A stretch of DNA of 64,000 bases from Leptoclinus maculatus (lineage: Eukaryota > Chordata > Actinopteri > Perciformes > Stichaeidae), in contig JAVDOI010000011.1 of the NCBI GenBank assembly GCA_032191485.1, forward strand, positions 20,323,887-20,387,886. The letters are read 5' to 3'. The notes beneath the pieces were generated by a model. That model was not told the origin of the DNA. It saw only the letters and a list, made by a program, of their open reading frames with translations, and made no database searches. A program made the position numbers and the translations under genes. Every line of letters begins with the position of its first letter. Position 1 is the stretch's first letter. Positions 52,965 to 63,652 of this stretch are shown in pieces.

Positions 52965-54397
52965 TTCTAGTACAGGGGTGGCCAACCAGTCAGAGACTAA
53001 GAGCCCCATTTTTTACTGTGTTACCGCAAAGAGCCACATCATACACATGGGCACACATGAACATCACCCCATCCCTTCCTCTCTCACACACACACACACA
53101 CACAGACCTCTGCTCAGACAGATTTATTGTAAATGTCACACACCAACATGATAATGACAGAAATTGACTCCTACAGTACTAAGACCACAGGCCAGTCATT
53201 TTCAACAATGAACATTGTGTGCACTGTCTCACACACACAAACTCTCAGTTCAACCAAGTCCACAAACAAAAATATAATAATTTACAATAGCGTTTTTCTT
53301 TTACTATGCATGTTGCTTAGTGGGACTTCTGGCATTCCTTGCCTTGAACAATCCTCTTCAAATCTGGCTTGTATTCCGTTGTTGCCACTCGAAGCAATTC
53401 TTTCACATGGGTGTCAGTCAGAACAGATCGATGCTTTGATTTCACGTGTTTCAGGGTAGAAAACACAGACTCGCAGACGTATGTTGACCCAAACATTGAC
53501 AGTATCTTAAGCGCAGCCCGTTTGACATTGGGGTATTTTTCCATTGGCACACTTTTCCAGAACTCAATGGTCCCTTCCCTTAAAGCAGGTTTCAGTTGGT
53601 CCTCCTCACAAAGATCGATCATCTCCAACTCAGCCGCGGCCTCATCTGTGACTAGCGGGGCTTTCAAACAGTCCGTCTCCGCATTAAATGGGTCGACGAG
53701 GAACGTAATCTGTGGCCTTTTCAGTTGTAGATCATGGAACCGGGTCACAAAGCTTTCGTGCAGGTTTTCAATCAGTGTTGCATATCTGTCTCTTTGCTTA
53801 TTCAGGGCGGCGCTGGTGACTTGGCCGCTGGCTTTTAGCAGAGTGGGAAAATGCGTTAAATCTCCCTTTTGAATATGCGCCTTGAACAGCTTCAGTTTGT
53901 TGACAAACGCAAACACACTTTGCACCAGGTCAGGCAGCATTTTTAACTTACCCTGCAGGGTCAGGTTCAGTCTGTCCAAGTGACACAGCATGTCGACCAA
54001 AAAGGCCAGATCCATAATCCACTCGAGGTCCGAGAGCTCGGGTTGAACGCCATTATGTTCAACAAAAAAATATAAACTCTCCCACTCTGTTAAAAACGTC
54101 CTGTGTTCATCTTCATATTTTCGTTTTGCTGTGCATTTTTTCCCTGCCATTTTGAGAGCGAACTGGACACAAATTGTTTACTCAAATGATCTTGCCCCTA
54201 CTGGGAAACTTTGCGGTATTTTCATCTCACGCACATGCGCGTTTGACGAAAATACCGTATTGAACTCAAGCGAAGCAAACACGCACATTAAAAAAAACAC
54301 AAACACAAACTTCGATATGAACGTAAGAGCCGCATGAAACCAGGCAAAGAGCCGCATGCGGCTCGGGAGCCGCGGGTTGGCCAGGCCTGTTCTAGTA
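52965..54397 (-). mobile_element. 1.4-kb hAT element (Charlie/SPIN-like) with perfect TSD TTCTAGTA
   Basis: Starts CAGGGGTGGCCAACCAGTCA at 52973 and ends GGGTTGGCCAGGCCTG at 54389. The short imperfect inverted ends are typical of the Charlie-type hATs. TTCTAGTA is present on both sides (52965-52972; 54390-54397). AAGAGCC motifs recur near both ends. It sits in the large intron of the ZNF862-like hAT gene. Confidence 0.92.
53317..54150 (-). CDS. Internally deleted hAT transposase (GTF2IRD2-like), 277 aa, open
   Basis: Intact single frame. The N-terminal 33 residues (KRKYEDEHRTFLTEWESLYF) are the normal start. The next residues (GVQPELSDLEWIMDLAFLVD) belong to the C-terminal half, so the BED finger and the catalytic Asp-containing core (roughly 250-300 residues) are removed without breaking the frame. 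The C-terminus contains the dimerisation region EFWKSVPMEKYPNVKRAALK and ILSMFGSTYVCESVFSTLKH. The product could bind partners but not catalyse. Whether it is expressed is unknown. Confidence 0.75.
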   Translation of the reverse strand: MAGKKCTAKRKYEDEHRTFLTEWESLYFFVEHNGVQPELSDLEWIMDLAFLVDMLCHLDRLNLTLQGKLKMLPDLVQSVFAFVNKLKLFKAHIQKGDLTHFPTLLKASGQVTSAALNKQRDRYATLIENLHESFVTRFHDLQLKRPQITFLVDPFNAETDCLKAPLVTDEAAAELEMIDLCEEDQLKPALREGTIEFWKSVPMEKYPNVKRAALKILSMFGSTYVCESVFSTLKHVKSKHRSVLTDTHVKELLRVATTEYKPDLKRIVQGKECQKSH

Positions 54398-54750
54398 GGT
54401 CGATTCATACAAAATATGTTAATTAATGTGACTGTAATATGTATATAACTTTTGTGAATGTTTGTTAGCATTTGTTAGCGATTAGCTGTACTGGTGACAC
54501 AGCGCCGCCATTTGGAATGGTGTCTTCCTCACGTACGCCACAGTGGATTGTAGGCACATTGCCAAAGTGCAGTTTGGAAGGGTTTTATCCCAAACGACAA
54601 CAGATGTGTTGATTAAAAAAATAGTAATGGAACTTGTTAATGTAATAAGAGTAGTGTAACCTTTGTTTAGGACAATTTTATGTATTTTTCCTGTGTTTCG
54701 TCATGTAGAAACATATACAGGAGATTTTCACTTGAAGTGTGAAATAAAGA

Positions 54751-54820
54751 ATAGCTTGAGAAGACGCTGAACCGAGAAGCCACACATTTGCCTGTCTTAT
54801 TATTTCCTGTTTTTCTCAGG
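54751..54820. repeat. 70-bp direct repeat, right copy
   Basis: Identical to 52665-52734 (ATAGCTTGAGAAGACGCTGA ... TTTTTCTCAGG). The pair brackets 2.0 kb that includes the whole hAT element. Confidence 0.95.
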
Positions 54821-54900
54821 CATAAATCTGTCATCAGGCTCATTCATCCTGGGACCTGTAACACTAACGTTAGCTAGCTTGCAAGCAAGCCTTTGTAGCT

Positions 54901-54970
54901 AACGCACTATCAGAGCTAGCTTACGTTAGCTAGCTAATGCACTATCAGAGCTAGCTTACGTTAGCTAGCT
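54901..54970. repeat. 35-bp tandem repeat x2
   Basis: AACGCACTATCAGAGCTAGC... at 54901-54935 is repeated at 54936-54970 with one change, in a region dense in GCTAGC palindromes. Confidence 0.95.
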
Positions 54971-55018
54971 AAAGCGAACTAAATCATTTCAAAATAATTA
55001 TTAGTAGTTATCACTCAC

Positions 55019-55394
55019 CGTAGGCGATGGCGTGTTGCTTGGTCACCTGGTGACGAAAGGCCACGTATTTCTTTATGTTTTCGCTCCCCTTGATGAAGTC
55101 AGCAGAAGAATTTGCCTGTGCTGGATTGACAACGACTTTGGCAACTCGTTGTCCACAAGTTCGACATGCCTTGCAAAAAATGTGGGTCTTTTTCTCGTCG
55201 TCATCTTCCTCCACCCCAAGCCAATCTAGCTTCCATTTTTCAATGGTCGCTGGGTGTGTGCATTTTATTTTTGGAACCTGAGATGGTGACGGAGACTGTT
55301 TTTGATGATCCTCATTTCTCCTCACACTCGCAGGTCTAATTAAGAAGCGCTCCATTTTTTTTAGAACGTTCGGTTCTTCACGCACATGCAACAT
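55019..55394 (-). pseudogene. hAT transposase (ZNF862-like), first exon with zinc-finger region
   Basis: Minus strand from 55394: ERFLIRPASVRRNEDHQKQS, then ATIEKWKLDWLGVEEDDDEK, a Cys pair in HIFCKACRTCG, and KGSENIKKYVAFRHQVTKQH. It ends at a good donor (ACG/GTGAGT). This is the N-terminal Cys/His region of ZNF862/KIAA1586-like hAT proteins. The exon itself is open. The gene body is at 50386-52300; exons between them were not found, so the gene is probably incomplete. Confidence 0.65.
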
Positions 55395-56546
55395 CAGTCA
55401 AGGCGAATCAAAAACATTCTATGGCAACTGGACCGGGTCATATAGGCTACGATGTTTTTGACAAGTTCATTAAATTATCATTATTATTAGAGGAAATTAT
55501 GGGGGCATTTTTTGCCCCTCTCCTAGTGATATCAGATGCAAAATTATATTTCTTAGGGGCAGTTTTACATGTACACCACGTGACCATATGAACTCTGGTT
55601 CCGATCGAGAGAGGAAGAAATCTCAGTAGGCTCCAATTCTCGTGTGCATTTCCTCCAATTGTTCGTTTTGTGGCATAGGTGATTGGCACAAGATGAGGAC
55701 GATTTGTCTTATCAGTCCACTTAAATAGAAATGTTGTTATGGCTTCATTTAAAGATTATACTGACATTAAATTACCAGCACATTATAGAGTAAACTGCAT
55801 CACTAAAGTAGGATGACTATTCATTTTTGTTTATCTGGTTAAATGGTTGTTTGTTCCCTGTGATAAACCAGACACATCACCAACTGCAAAAAAGTAACGA
55901 TTAATTGCAATTACTAATATATTTACTAGGTCTGTTGATCTGATCCACAGTCAGCTTGTCAAGCAGTCCACATTCTAGCTTGAGGGGAGATTGCTGCAAG
56001 TTGTAGCTACACTTCACACTTGTTGCTAAGAACACCTGAGTGAACTGCACATTTCTGTCTCAATAGCAAGGATGTAGGTTGTGGTTAAATCATAAATTTC
56101 CTTTTCAGTCCTTTGGACCACAACTACACATTGTCTTTGTGACTTCCTCACTGCTTCTAACCTTGTAGGTGATTTTAAGTTTTTCTCTCATTGCTGGTGT
56201 GCCTGCTGTTTTATGTAAAAATGTCAGTTCCATTTATACAATGCTGAACCATGAAAGAGCATCACAGTTTCTTTGTGATCTTCATAAGCTGTCATTATGA
56301 AGCCATCCTAATGGTGTATACAGACAAGAGTGTACAATTACTAATAATTATAATTACGAAGTGAGGGAAATGAATTTGCTCTAGTCTAGTTGCTTACATG
56401 ACTCATTACAACTGTGGACCTCTCCAGTGTAATCCGACAACAAAACCAACCCATTTCCCCCAGTTTTGGAAGTAGCTTTTTGAGAACATTTGCATTACTA
56501 TACCTGATGCCTAATCCTAAAGACCAATCACTGTCCAGATAGCTGG
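55395..56546. other. No gene recognised
   Basis: Contains GGGGGCATTTTTTGCCCCTC near 55500 (a 6-bp stem) and AT-rich DNA. No frame or terminal repeat could be supported. Confidence 0.45.
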
Positions 56547-56551
56547 TCAGA

Positions 56552-56555
56552 GTTG

Positions 56556-56590
<35 letters not shown>
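56552..56590. repeat. (GATA)n microsatellite at LINE 3' end
   Basis: About nine to ten GATA units followed by ACTTTATTTCAGACTCAGGG. On the minus strand this is the polyadenylation-like end AATAAAGTCTATC(TATC)n of the adjacent LINE. Confidence 0.9.
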
Positions 56591-56591
<1 letters not shown>

Positions 56592-58442
56592 CTTTATTTC
56601 AGACTCAGGGTCCAGATAGACAGATACATAAAAATGACAGACACAAACAATAAAAGTACATAGGCCTAGCAATGCTTTACAAAGAGACTTACCAATGTCG
56701 CCACAGCTGGACTGGTAGCATGTGCTACTAAACCTTGTGTTGGTTAAAACAACTATGATCTCATTTTCAGAGTCATTCAGTCGACAAATTAATTTATACA
56801 TGAGATTTCTTAAAACAGTTTGGAAAGTATTGACTCATGCAGCCACAAACAACAGACAGCATTGAGTCTGGTAACAAGCCGTGAATCATGAAGCCAGTAA
56901 AACAAATAGCGAGGAGAGGAGCTAACCTCGGACTAGCATATTTAAGTGTTGAGCAGTAATATGGTCTAAACCACTTGCTTTGCCTTCGGACAGTTTATTT
57001 ATAGCTTGGTACATCTCATATGATGTAATTGTCATTGACTCATTACTCTCAAAATTGTCCACCTTATATAAATCACTTTTGAGACAGTTGAATAAGGTGC
57101 TATAATGCTGTCGCCATAACTCAGCAATGTTGTCTGTTCCTGAAATTCCATCAACAGTACATGGTAAAGATGTTTTACAGTTAAGAGCTCTCACTTCTTT
57201 CCAAAAATCAACAACGTTGTTGCTTAGCAGCTTCTTGGCCATGGAATCAGCCCTCATGGCTTGATCATTTTTGCAAATGAAGCGAACGACATACTTATAT
57301 CTAGCATTAGTGAGCTTATTGTACTCGAGCACTGGCCCTTGTCTGGGTCTACCAGCTACAGCCCATGATTTGAAAGCTTCACAGGCTTCAGCATGATACT
57401 CAGCTACATACTCGTTCCAACCAGGTCTGATGTTATGGGTCTTATTTTGATGCTTGTAGTAGGGCTTACTGTCTTTATACAGAGCACTTACTATATCATT
57501 GTACATGAAGCAGAGATCTCTCCTATGCACCACATCCTTACAGTTAACGTCAGTACACATAGCTGCATCTCTAGGTAGATGAATATTACTGAAGGATTGG
57601 TCTGTACGAGCAGAATACACTAAGACGTCCTCTTCAGTGAGAGTTGACCAGTCAAGTTTTTCTGTGTTGACACTATTTCCATTTCTAGATAGTGCCGGTA
57701 GATGTTCAACATTTATCGACATACCAAAAGGTATATGATCAGTTGTTGCTGCTCCATAAAGGATTCCCATACATCCCAATGAAGCATGTGCATCAGCTGT
57801 ACTAATACAATGGTCCAGCCATGACGTAGTGTGCCAGGCCTCACTAATGTATGTATAGCTATCTGTAGGTAAAAGCAAAAGCGTGACAATATAAAATGAT
57901 TGTCTTTACAAAACTGAGCCATGTGATTGGCAAATACTGAGCTTGTGTCTGAGATATCTGCATTCATATCCCCAATGACATATACTAAAAGAAGTATTAT
58001 CTTGAATGAAGGAATTGATGAAGGCAAGCCTATTTAGATATTCATCCTCATTGTGATTGCACTCATAGGGTTTATAGACATTTAGGATCATGAATTCCTT
58101 ATCATCATGAGTAAACTGTATTGCATTACACCAGTCAACACCAAGCCTGACCACATGTATCAATGAGTCAAGCTTCTTATTCCAGAGAATAGCCACACCC
58201 CCTGGTATCCTTCCTCTGACTATTCCCATGCCAAGGTCAGTTGTAGACTCCCCAGCACCATGAAAGTTATCATTGAAAGAGTTCAGTTTTTCCAAGTCTT
58301 GCTTTGGTAAGAATGTCTCTTGTAAACATAGTATGTCACAATTCTCCAAAAGGTTGTCAACAACCATGCAGCGAGCTTTACCCCCTACGCTCTGGCCCAC
58401 ACGCAGGCCACGACAGTTGTACGACAAAACCCGGATAATCAT
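56591..58442 (-). pseudogene. Jockey/I-like LINE, RT catalytic core deleted
   Basis: Minus strand from 58442: MIIRVLSYNCRGLRVGQSVG, the start of an APE endonuclease (LCLQETFLPKQ with catalytic Glu, GGVAILWNKKL). After a slip near 57950 comes the rest, TSWLDHCISTADAHASLGCM and TTDHIPFGM (DH). A long linker follows (IRPGWNEYVAEYHAEACEAF; MAKKLLSNNVVDFWKEVRAL), then RT start EGKASGLDHITAQHLNMLV and GFMIHGLLPDSMLSV in another frame. It then jumps directly to the C-terminus (MYKLICRLNDSENEIIVVLT) and the GATA tail. The YADD block is missing. Clade assignment is uncertain. Confidence 0.75.
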
Positions 58443-60498
58443 TTAGCAAGGCAAGTGAGTGCTCATAGTACAGTCAGGGTCATAAGTATTTGGACTGTGA
58501 CACGATTTTTCTAATTTTGCCTCTTTACACAACTCCAGCGGATGAAGTGTAGACTTTCAACTTTAATTCAATGGATAAAACAAAACAATCACAATAACCG
58601 TTTAGGAATTATGGCCATTTCTACATAGCCCCCCACATTTTCAGAGGCTCAAAAATAATTGGACAAACATAATTGTGAATATAATCATTATTTTTAATAC
58701 TTGGAGGAAAATCCTTTGCAGCCAATGGTTGCCTGAAGTCTGTCACCCATAGACATCACTAAAAACTGTGAATTTTTTCCCCTGGAGATGCTTTGACAGA
58801 CCTTTTACTGCAGCCTCCTTCAGCTGCTGCTTGTTTGTGGGTCTTTCTGCCTTCAGTTTTATCTTAAGATAGATAGATAGATGGATACTTTATTCATCAT
58901 TGTATGTTACAGCAGCAAGGATATACTTCTGCAAACGAAGTAACAGAGTAAATAAAAAAATATTAAGTATTAAAAAATGCACAATATATATACAAATAAC
59001 AGAGGACATATTATATAAGAAGATAAAATAACAAAAATGCACAGTATATACAATGAAATAGAATTCTTAGTGTTAAATAAAAAAAAAAAACAGTAGTGCA
59101 AAAAAATCAACCAACAGCAAACAACAACAGTGTAGCGGTGTGTCGTTATGTGGAGGATGATCTGGCCGGAGGTGATTTGTTATAAAGTGTTATTGCAGAG
59201 GGCAGGAATGTTCTCCTGCATCTGTCCTTGTGACAGCGGAGCTGGATCAGTCTGTTGGAGAAAGTGCTCTGCTGTCCCTGCAGTAGATGGTGGAGAGGGT
59301 GATCCGGGTTATCCAATATGGATAATAGTTTCTTCAGTGTCCTCCTCTCCACCACCTGTTCCAGATTGTCTTGTTTGCAGCCAATGATGGAGCCGGCCTT
59401 CTTAACTAGTTTATTAAGTCTGTTGGTGTCTCCAGCTCCAATGCTGCTCCCCCAGCAGACTACGGAGAAGTGAAGTGCACTGGCCACAACAGACTTGTAG
59501 AACATCTCCAACATCTTGCTGCACACGTTGAAGGATCGAAGTTTCCTCAAGAAAAAGAGTCGACTCATCCCCTTCTTGTACACAGCGTTGATGTTGGTCT
59601 TCCAGTTCAGTCTGTTGTCGATGGAGACACCCAGGTACTTGTACTCTTCCACCATGTCCACATCCTCTCCCAGAACTCTCAGCGGTTGTGGAGCCGTCGT
59701 CTTCCTCCTGAAGTCGACCACCATCTCTCTGGTCTTGGCCACGTTCAGCAGCAGGTGATTTCTACCGGCCCACTCCACAAAGTCACCCACCACTGACCTG
59801 TACTCCTCCTCCCGTCCGTCCCTTATACACCCGACCACTGCAGAGTCATCAGAGAACTTCTGCAGATGGCATGACCCTGAGTTGTACTGGAAGTCAGTGG
59901 TGTATAGGGTGAACAGGAAGGGAGACAGAACCGTTCCCTGTGGAGCTCCAGTATCACTGACCACCGTATCAGACAGCACATGGCCCAGTAGGACAAACTG
60001 TGGTCTGCCTGTGAGGTAGTCAGTGATCCAGGAGACGGTGGACGCATTAACCAGGGTTCATACACATTTTGACCAATGGATTTCCATGACTTTTCCATGA
60101 CTTTAAACCAAATTTCCATGACCAAACATTTTGTGAAATCTCGGTGTATACATGAAAAAGTGAGAAAATGTAATATTTAAACTAACAATGAGAATTCCAA
60201 AGCGTACAGTACACCTTAAATGACACAAATTAATGAGCAAATAGTTTGATTAAAAGAATAAACATTTATAAATATACTCTGGTTGACAGGCATTCATAAC
60301 TGACACATCAATAAGAGCTTTAGTAGGTAGTAGCATCCAGCTAGTGCACACATTGCTTTCCTTTTGTAGTGCAAATCTGAACAAAACGTTGAGTTGGCAA
60401 CTAACTCTTTGACCATAAATCAACAAAAACTATTTCACATTTAAACAGGTTTATAAAACAACATTCGCATAACAAGTGCTTTCTTTTTGTGTTTGACT

Positions 60499-60499
<1 letters not shown>

Positions 60500-60534
<35 letters not shown>
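60500..60534. repeat. (AC)n microsatellite
   Basis: About 17 AC units followed by AGAGAGA. Confidence 0.95.
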
Positions 60535-60537
<3 letters not shown>

Positions 60538-60570
60538 AGAATGGCCACCTGACCAAGTTGTAATGAGTTG

Positions 60571-61157
60571 TTACTGTCCACGGGACCTTAACTGAACAGT
60601 CACTTGCCAGCTTAGCGTTTCATTTCTGCAAGCTTCGCATCCCCTTTGCTTCAATACGTTGGACAACGTGAGACCCTTGAAGTGGGCAGCGAGCCCGAAC
60701 GAGCAGAGATTTGCTTTCGCCACAAGCACATTGTGTTGCAATCTGGCTATCGGGGAACATTCGTCGAAAGAGCAGACTGGCATCTTCGGATGATTTAAAA
60801 GAATAATGCGAATTGGCCACCTTCAGTGCCCACATTACCTCCGCAGTTAGGACTTCATTTGTCGTTACAGCATCGGTTATCGACGCCTGCTCGGTAGCCG
60901 AAGAGAGAGACGTGTTGCCCTCGCTGTGGTGAGAAAGCCGGTGATGAGTGTTTGCTTCCTTTAGCATGGCTCGTTAATGCCGCTTCTCCCATGTTTGAAA
61001 TGTCGAATGTTTTGCCACCACACAACCTACATTTTGCTCGTCCCGGGTCTTTGTCTGTTGTAACCCATGACATGTAGCCGAGCGTGGTTGAATCTACACG
61101 TCCCCGGCATAGAGCATTATCCCGCCGGCTTCCCTGAGTTACTGTTGCTATGGCCAC
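60571..61157 (-). pseudogene. hAT N-terminal half with BED-like finger
   Basis: Minus strand: GYMSWVTTDKDPGRAKCRLC, then TFDISNMGEAALTSHAKGSK (C..C ... H....H finger). After a slip near 60930 comes EVLTAEVMWALKVANSHYSF and ASLLFRRMFPDSQIA. This is the beginning of a fish hAT transposase family. The core and the dimerisation domain are absent, so the element depended on another transposase. Confidence 0.65.
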
Positions 61158-63294
61158 CGAACTTATGAGCGTATGCCTGCTTATATTTTGAGCGTATTTC
61201 TTTTAAAAGCATATTAATTATTTAAAACTCAGCGTAAATGAACGACATGAAAATATGAATATAACAAATTTCCATGACTTCTCCAAAACTTTTGGGATTT
61301 TATTTTTTTCAAGCACTTTTCCAGGCCTGGAAATAACCATTTTAAAATTCCATGACTTTTCCAGGTTTTTCATGACCGTACGAACCCTGATTAACCCCCA
61401 CCACCTGCAGCTTCTCACTCAGCAGCACTGGTTGGATGGTGTTGAATGCACTGGAGAAATCAAAGAAAGTGATTCTCACAGAGCCACCGGGTCCATCCAG
61501 GTGCGACTGAGCTTGTTGCAGCAGGTAGATGATGGCGTCGTCCACTCCCACATGAGGCTGGTAAGCAAATTGCAGAGGGTCCAGTGAGGATTTCACCTGC
61601 GGTCGGATGTGGGCCAAGACCAGCCTCTCCAGCACCTTCATCACATGAGATGTGAGGGCAACTGGTCGGTAGTCATTGAGGCCAGATGGGGTCGTCTTCT
61701 TTGGTACAGGGACCAGGCACGACGTCTTCCACAGCACCGGGACCTCCTCCTGCTTCTGGCTCAGGTTGTATAGGTGTTGAAGGACATCAGAAAGCTGGAC
61801 GGCGCAGGACTTCAGGACCCTGGGGCTGATGCCATCAGGTCCTGCAGCCTTGCCTTGGTGGAGTCTCTCCAGCTGTCTTCTCACCTGGCCAGTCGTCACA
61901 GAAAGGGGGGAGGGGGTGGTCATGGTGTCAGTGGTGGAAGAGCCCTTTGAAGTGGAGGGCTCTGAGTCCATGCAGTTCACCAGGGGGGACAGAGGGGGGA
62001 GGTGTTTGGGAGGTGTGGTATGTGGAGGAGACAGATGAGGGCTGTGAACTAAACCTGTTGAAGGAAGAGTTTAGCTCGTTGGCCCTCTCCAGGGAGCCCC
62101 CTGGTTGTCTCCCTCCAACCTTGAAGCCAGTAATCTGCTTCATCCCCGTCCACATCTCCCTCACGTTGTTCTGCTGGAGTTTGGCCTCCAGCTTCCTCCT
62201 GTAGGTGTACAGGACTGTAAGCACTGTGAAGCACCGTCCAATCAGTTTTGCAGCATTAGGCTGAATCTGAACAGATAGTATAGCCATAAACACCTCAGAA
62301 CTCATCCTGCTGCTTCTATTAGCTGTGACATCATCGATGAACACCAGTGACCCAGTTCCATTGGCAGCCAGACAGGCCCATGTCATAGCACCGCCTCCAC
62401 CATGTTAGACAGATGATGTGGTTTGTTTCAGATCATGAGCCGTTCCTTTCCTTCTCCACACTTTTCTCTTCCCATCATTCTGGTACAAGTTAATGTTAGT
62501 GGTTTCATCTGTCCAAAGAATCTTTTTCCAAACTGGTCAGTCTTTTTCAGATGTTTTCTGTTAAAGTCTAATCAGCCTTCCTGTTCTTCAGTGTTACCAG
62601 TGGTTTGCACCTTGTTGTAAACCCTCTGTATTTAGATTCATTGAGATCATAGACTTTGACAATGACGTGCCTACCTCCTCCAGAGTGTTCTGGACTTCAG
62701 TAGATGTTATGAAGGGGTTTTCTTCACCAAGGTAAGAATTCGGCAACCAACCACTTTGGATGTCTTCCGTGGTCTTCTGGGCCTTTTGGTGTTGGTGAGC
62801 TTGCCAATGAATTCCTTCTTTTTAAGAATGTACCAAACGGATTAATTGGACAATCCTAATGTTTCTGCTATCTGACTGATGGTTTGTTAAGTGTTTTCAG
62901 CCTAACAATGGCCTCCTTCACTTGCATTGACACCTTTTTGGTTTCATGCTGAGAGTTCCATGGACCAGCTACCAAATGCTAATTTAACATTTTGAATCCT
63001 ATTGTCTGCATCATTTGTCCTGAAATAGTAACAGAACCGACCACATCTGGCCATGAAACCGTTTGTCAGACAATTGTCCAATTACTTTTGAGCCTCTGAA
63101 AATGTGGCGTACTGTATAAGAATGGCCGTAATTGCTAAACGGTTCATGTGATTTTAGTTTTATCCATTGAATTAAAGCTGAAAGTCTACACTTCAACCAC
63201 ATATTGACTGCTTCATTTCAAATCCATTGGAATCGTGTAAAGAGGCAAAATTAGAAAAATTGTGTCACGGTCCAAATACTTATGGCCCTGACTA

Positions 63295-63466
63295 AATATC
63301 TATTCAGAAGTCTCAGGTGCCTTTTTGAAGTTAAAGTTTTTGCAATTTTTGAGAGAACCATTTCTACAAGATGAGATAAGTTACCCATACAATCCATACA
63401 AATTAAGTTTAAAAAAATGTACACTTACAGTTATTGGCAGCCTTAGTCACCAGTTATTATATTTAT
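63295..63466. other. Spacer, nothing recognised
   Basis: AT-rich and ends in a pyrimidine tract plus CCCCAG that could be a splice acceptor for the following frame. Confidence 0.4.
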
Positions 63467-63652
63467 TTTTTTCCCCAGAAAAGTCAAGTCAACAGTTCAT
63501 GTTGTTCATCCTAAACAACAAGAAGTAATGGGAGGACAGTACAGCATCCATACATTGTTTGACAAACCTGAGCTATTTTTAAGTGACGATGTTCATTTAA
63601 CTCCTAAGGGAAATTATATATTTTTAAATGCTATTGCCCAGGGTTTGAAATA
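63467..63652 (+). pseudogene. C-terminal fragment of an SGNH-hydrolase-like protein
   Basis: After a possible accept site (TTTCCCCAG) the frame reads VKSTVHVVHPKQQEVMGGQY, SIHTLFDKPELFLSDDVHLT and PKGNYIFLNAIAQGLK stop. DDVHLTPKGN is block V of SGNH hydrolases (catalytic Asp-x-x-His). Blocks I-III are absent. Such domains occur in many fish retroelement-derived proteins; compare the block I remnant GDSNLSHI at about 2570. Confidence 0.55.

Larger units (their letters stand above)
60046..61395 (-). mobile_element. 1.34-kb non-autonomous hAT with subterminal repeats
   Basis: CAGGGTTC at 60052 and GAACCCTG ending at 61389 are inverted ends. ATTAAC lies on both sides (60046-60051; 61390-61395), and the host LINE reads GGTTAATGCG-type sequence across the empty site. 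Inside both ends, TTTCCATGACTTTTCC-like motifs are repeated several times (60088-60124; 61268-61375). The coding remnant is at 60571-61157. Confidence 0.85.
58866..62215 (-). pseudogene. L2-like (Maui-type) LINE inserted in the Tc1-like element, split by a hAT
   Basis: Minus strand: 62205 downward, an N-terminal linker (VREMWTGMKQITGFKVGGRQ). Then GKAAGPDGISPRVLKSCAVQ, LNDYRPVALTSHVMKVLERL, FQFAYQPHVGVDDAI-like LQFAYQPHVGVDDAI and ITFFDFSSAFNTIQP. After the hAT insertion (60052-61389) come VSWITDYLTGRPQFVLLG, GAPQGTVLSPFLFTLYTTDF, KFSDDSAVVG (catalytic, FSDD rather than FADD) and the C-terminal region VEEYKYLGVSIDNRLNWKTN to NRLIQLRCHKDRCRRTFLPS. It ends in a (GATA)-type tail at 58866-58885. 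The 5' end with endonuclease is missing. Joining across the hAT leaves a nearly continuous RT. Confidence 0.85.
58469..63294 (-). mobile_element. Tc1-like element with long inverted repeats, split by a LINE
   Basis: CAGTCAGGGTCATAAGTATT at 58471 and its inverse ending CCCTGAC at 63292 begin inverted repeats of well over 100 bp (shared TCTAATTTTGCCTCTTTACAC and TTTAATTCAATGGATAAAAC). TA flanks both ends. Transposase pieces on the minus strand: HTH about 62900-62780 (ISQIAETLGLSN), 62480-62225 (VWRRKGTAHDLKQTTSSVKH; GAMTWACLAANGTGSLVFID; IQPNAAKLIGRCF), then after the LINE 58860-58690 (IKLKAERPTNKQQLKEAAVK). The segment with the last acids of the DDE core is lost at the LINE junction. Confidence 0.85.

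Noticed and set aside
54901..54970. CRISPR-like direct repeats
   Set aside because: Only two adjacent units without spacers, in a eukaryotic sequence.
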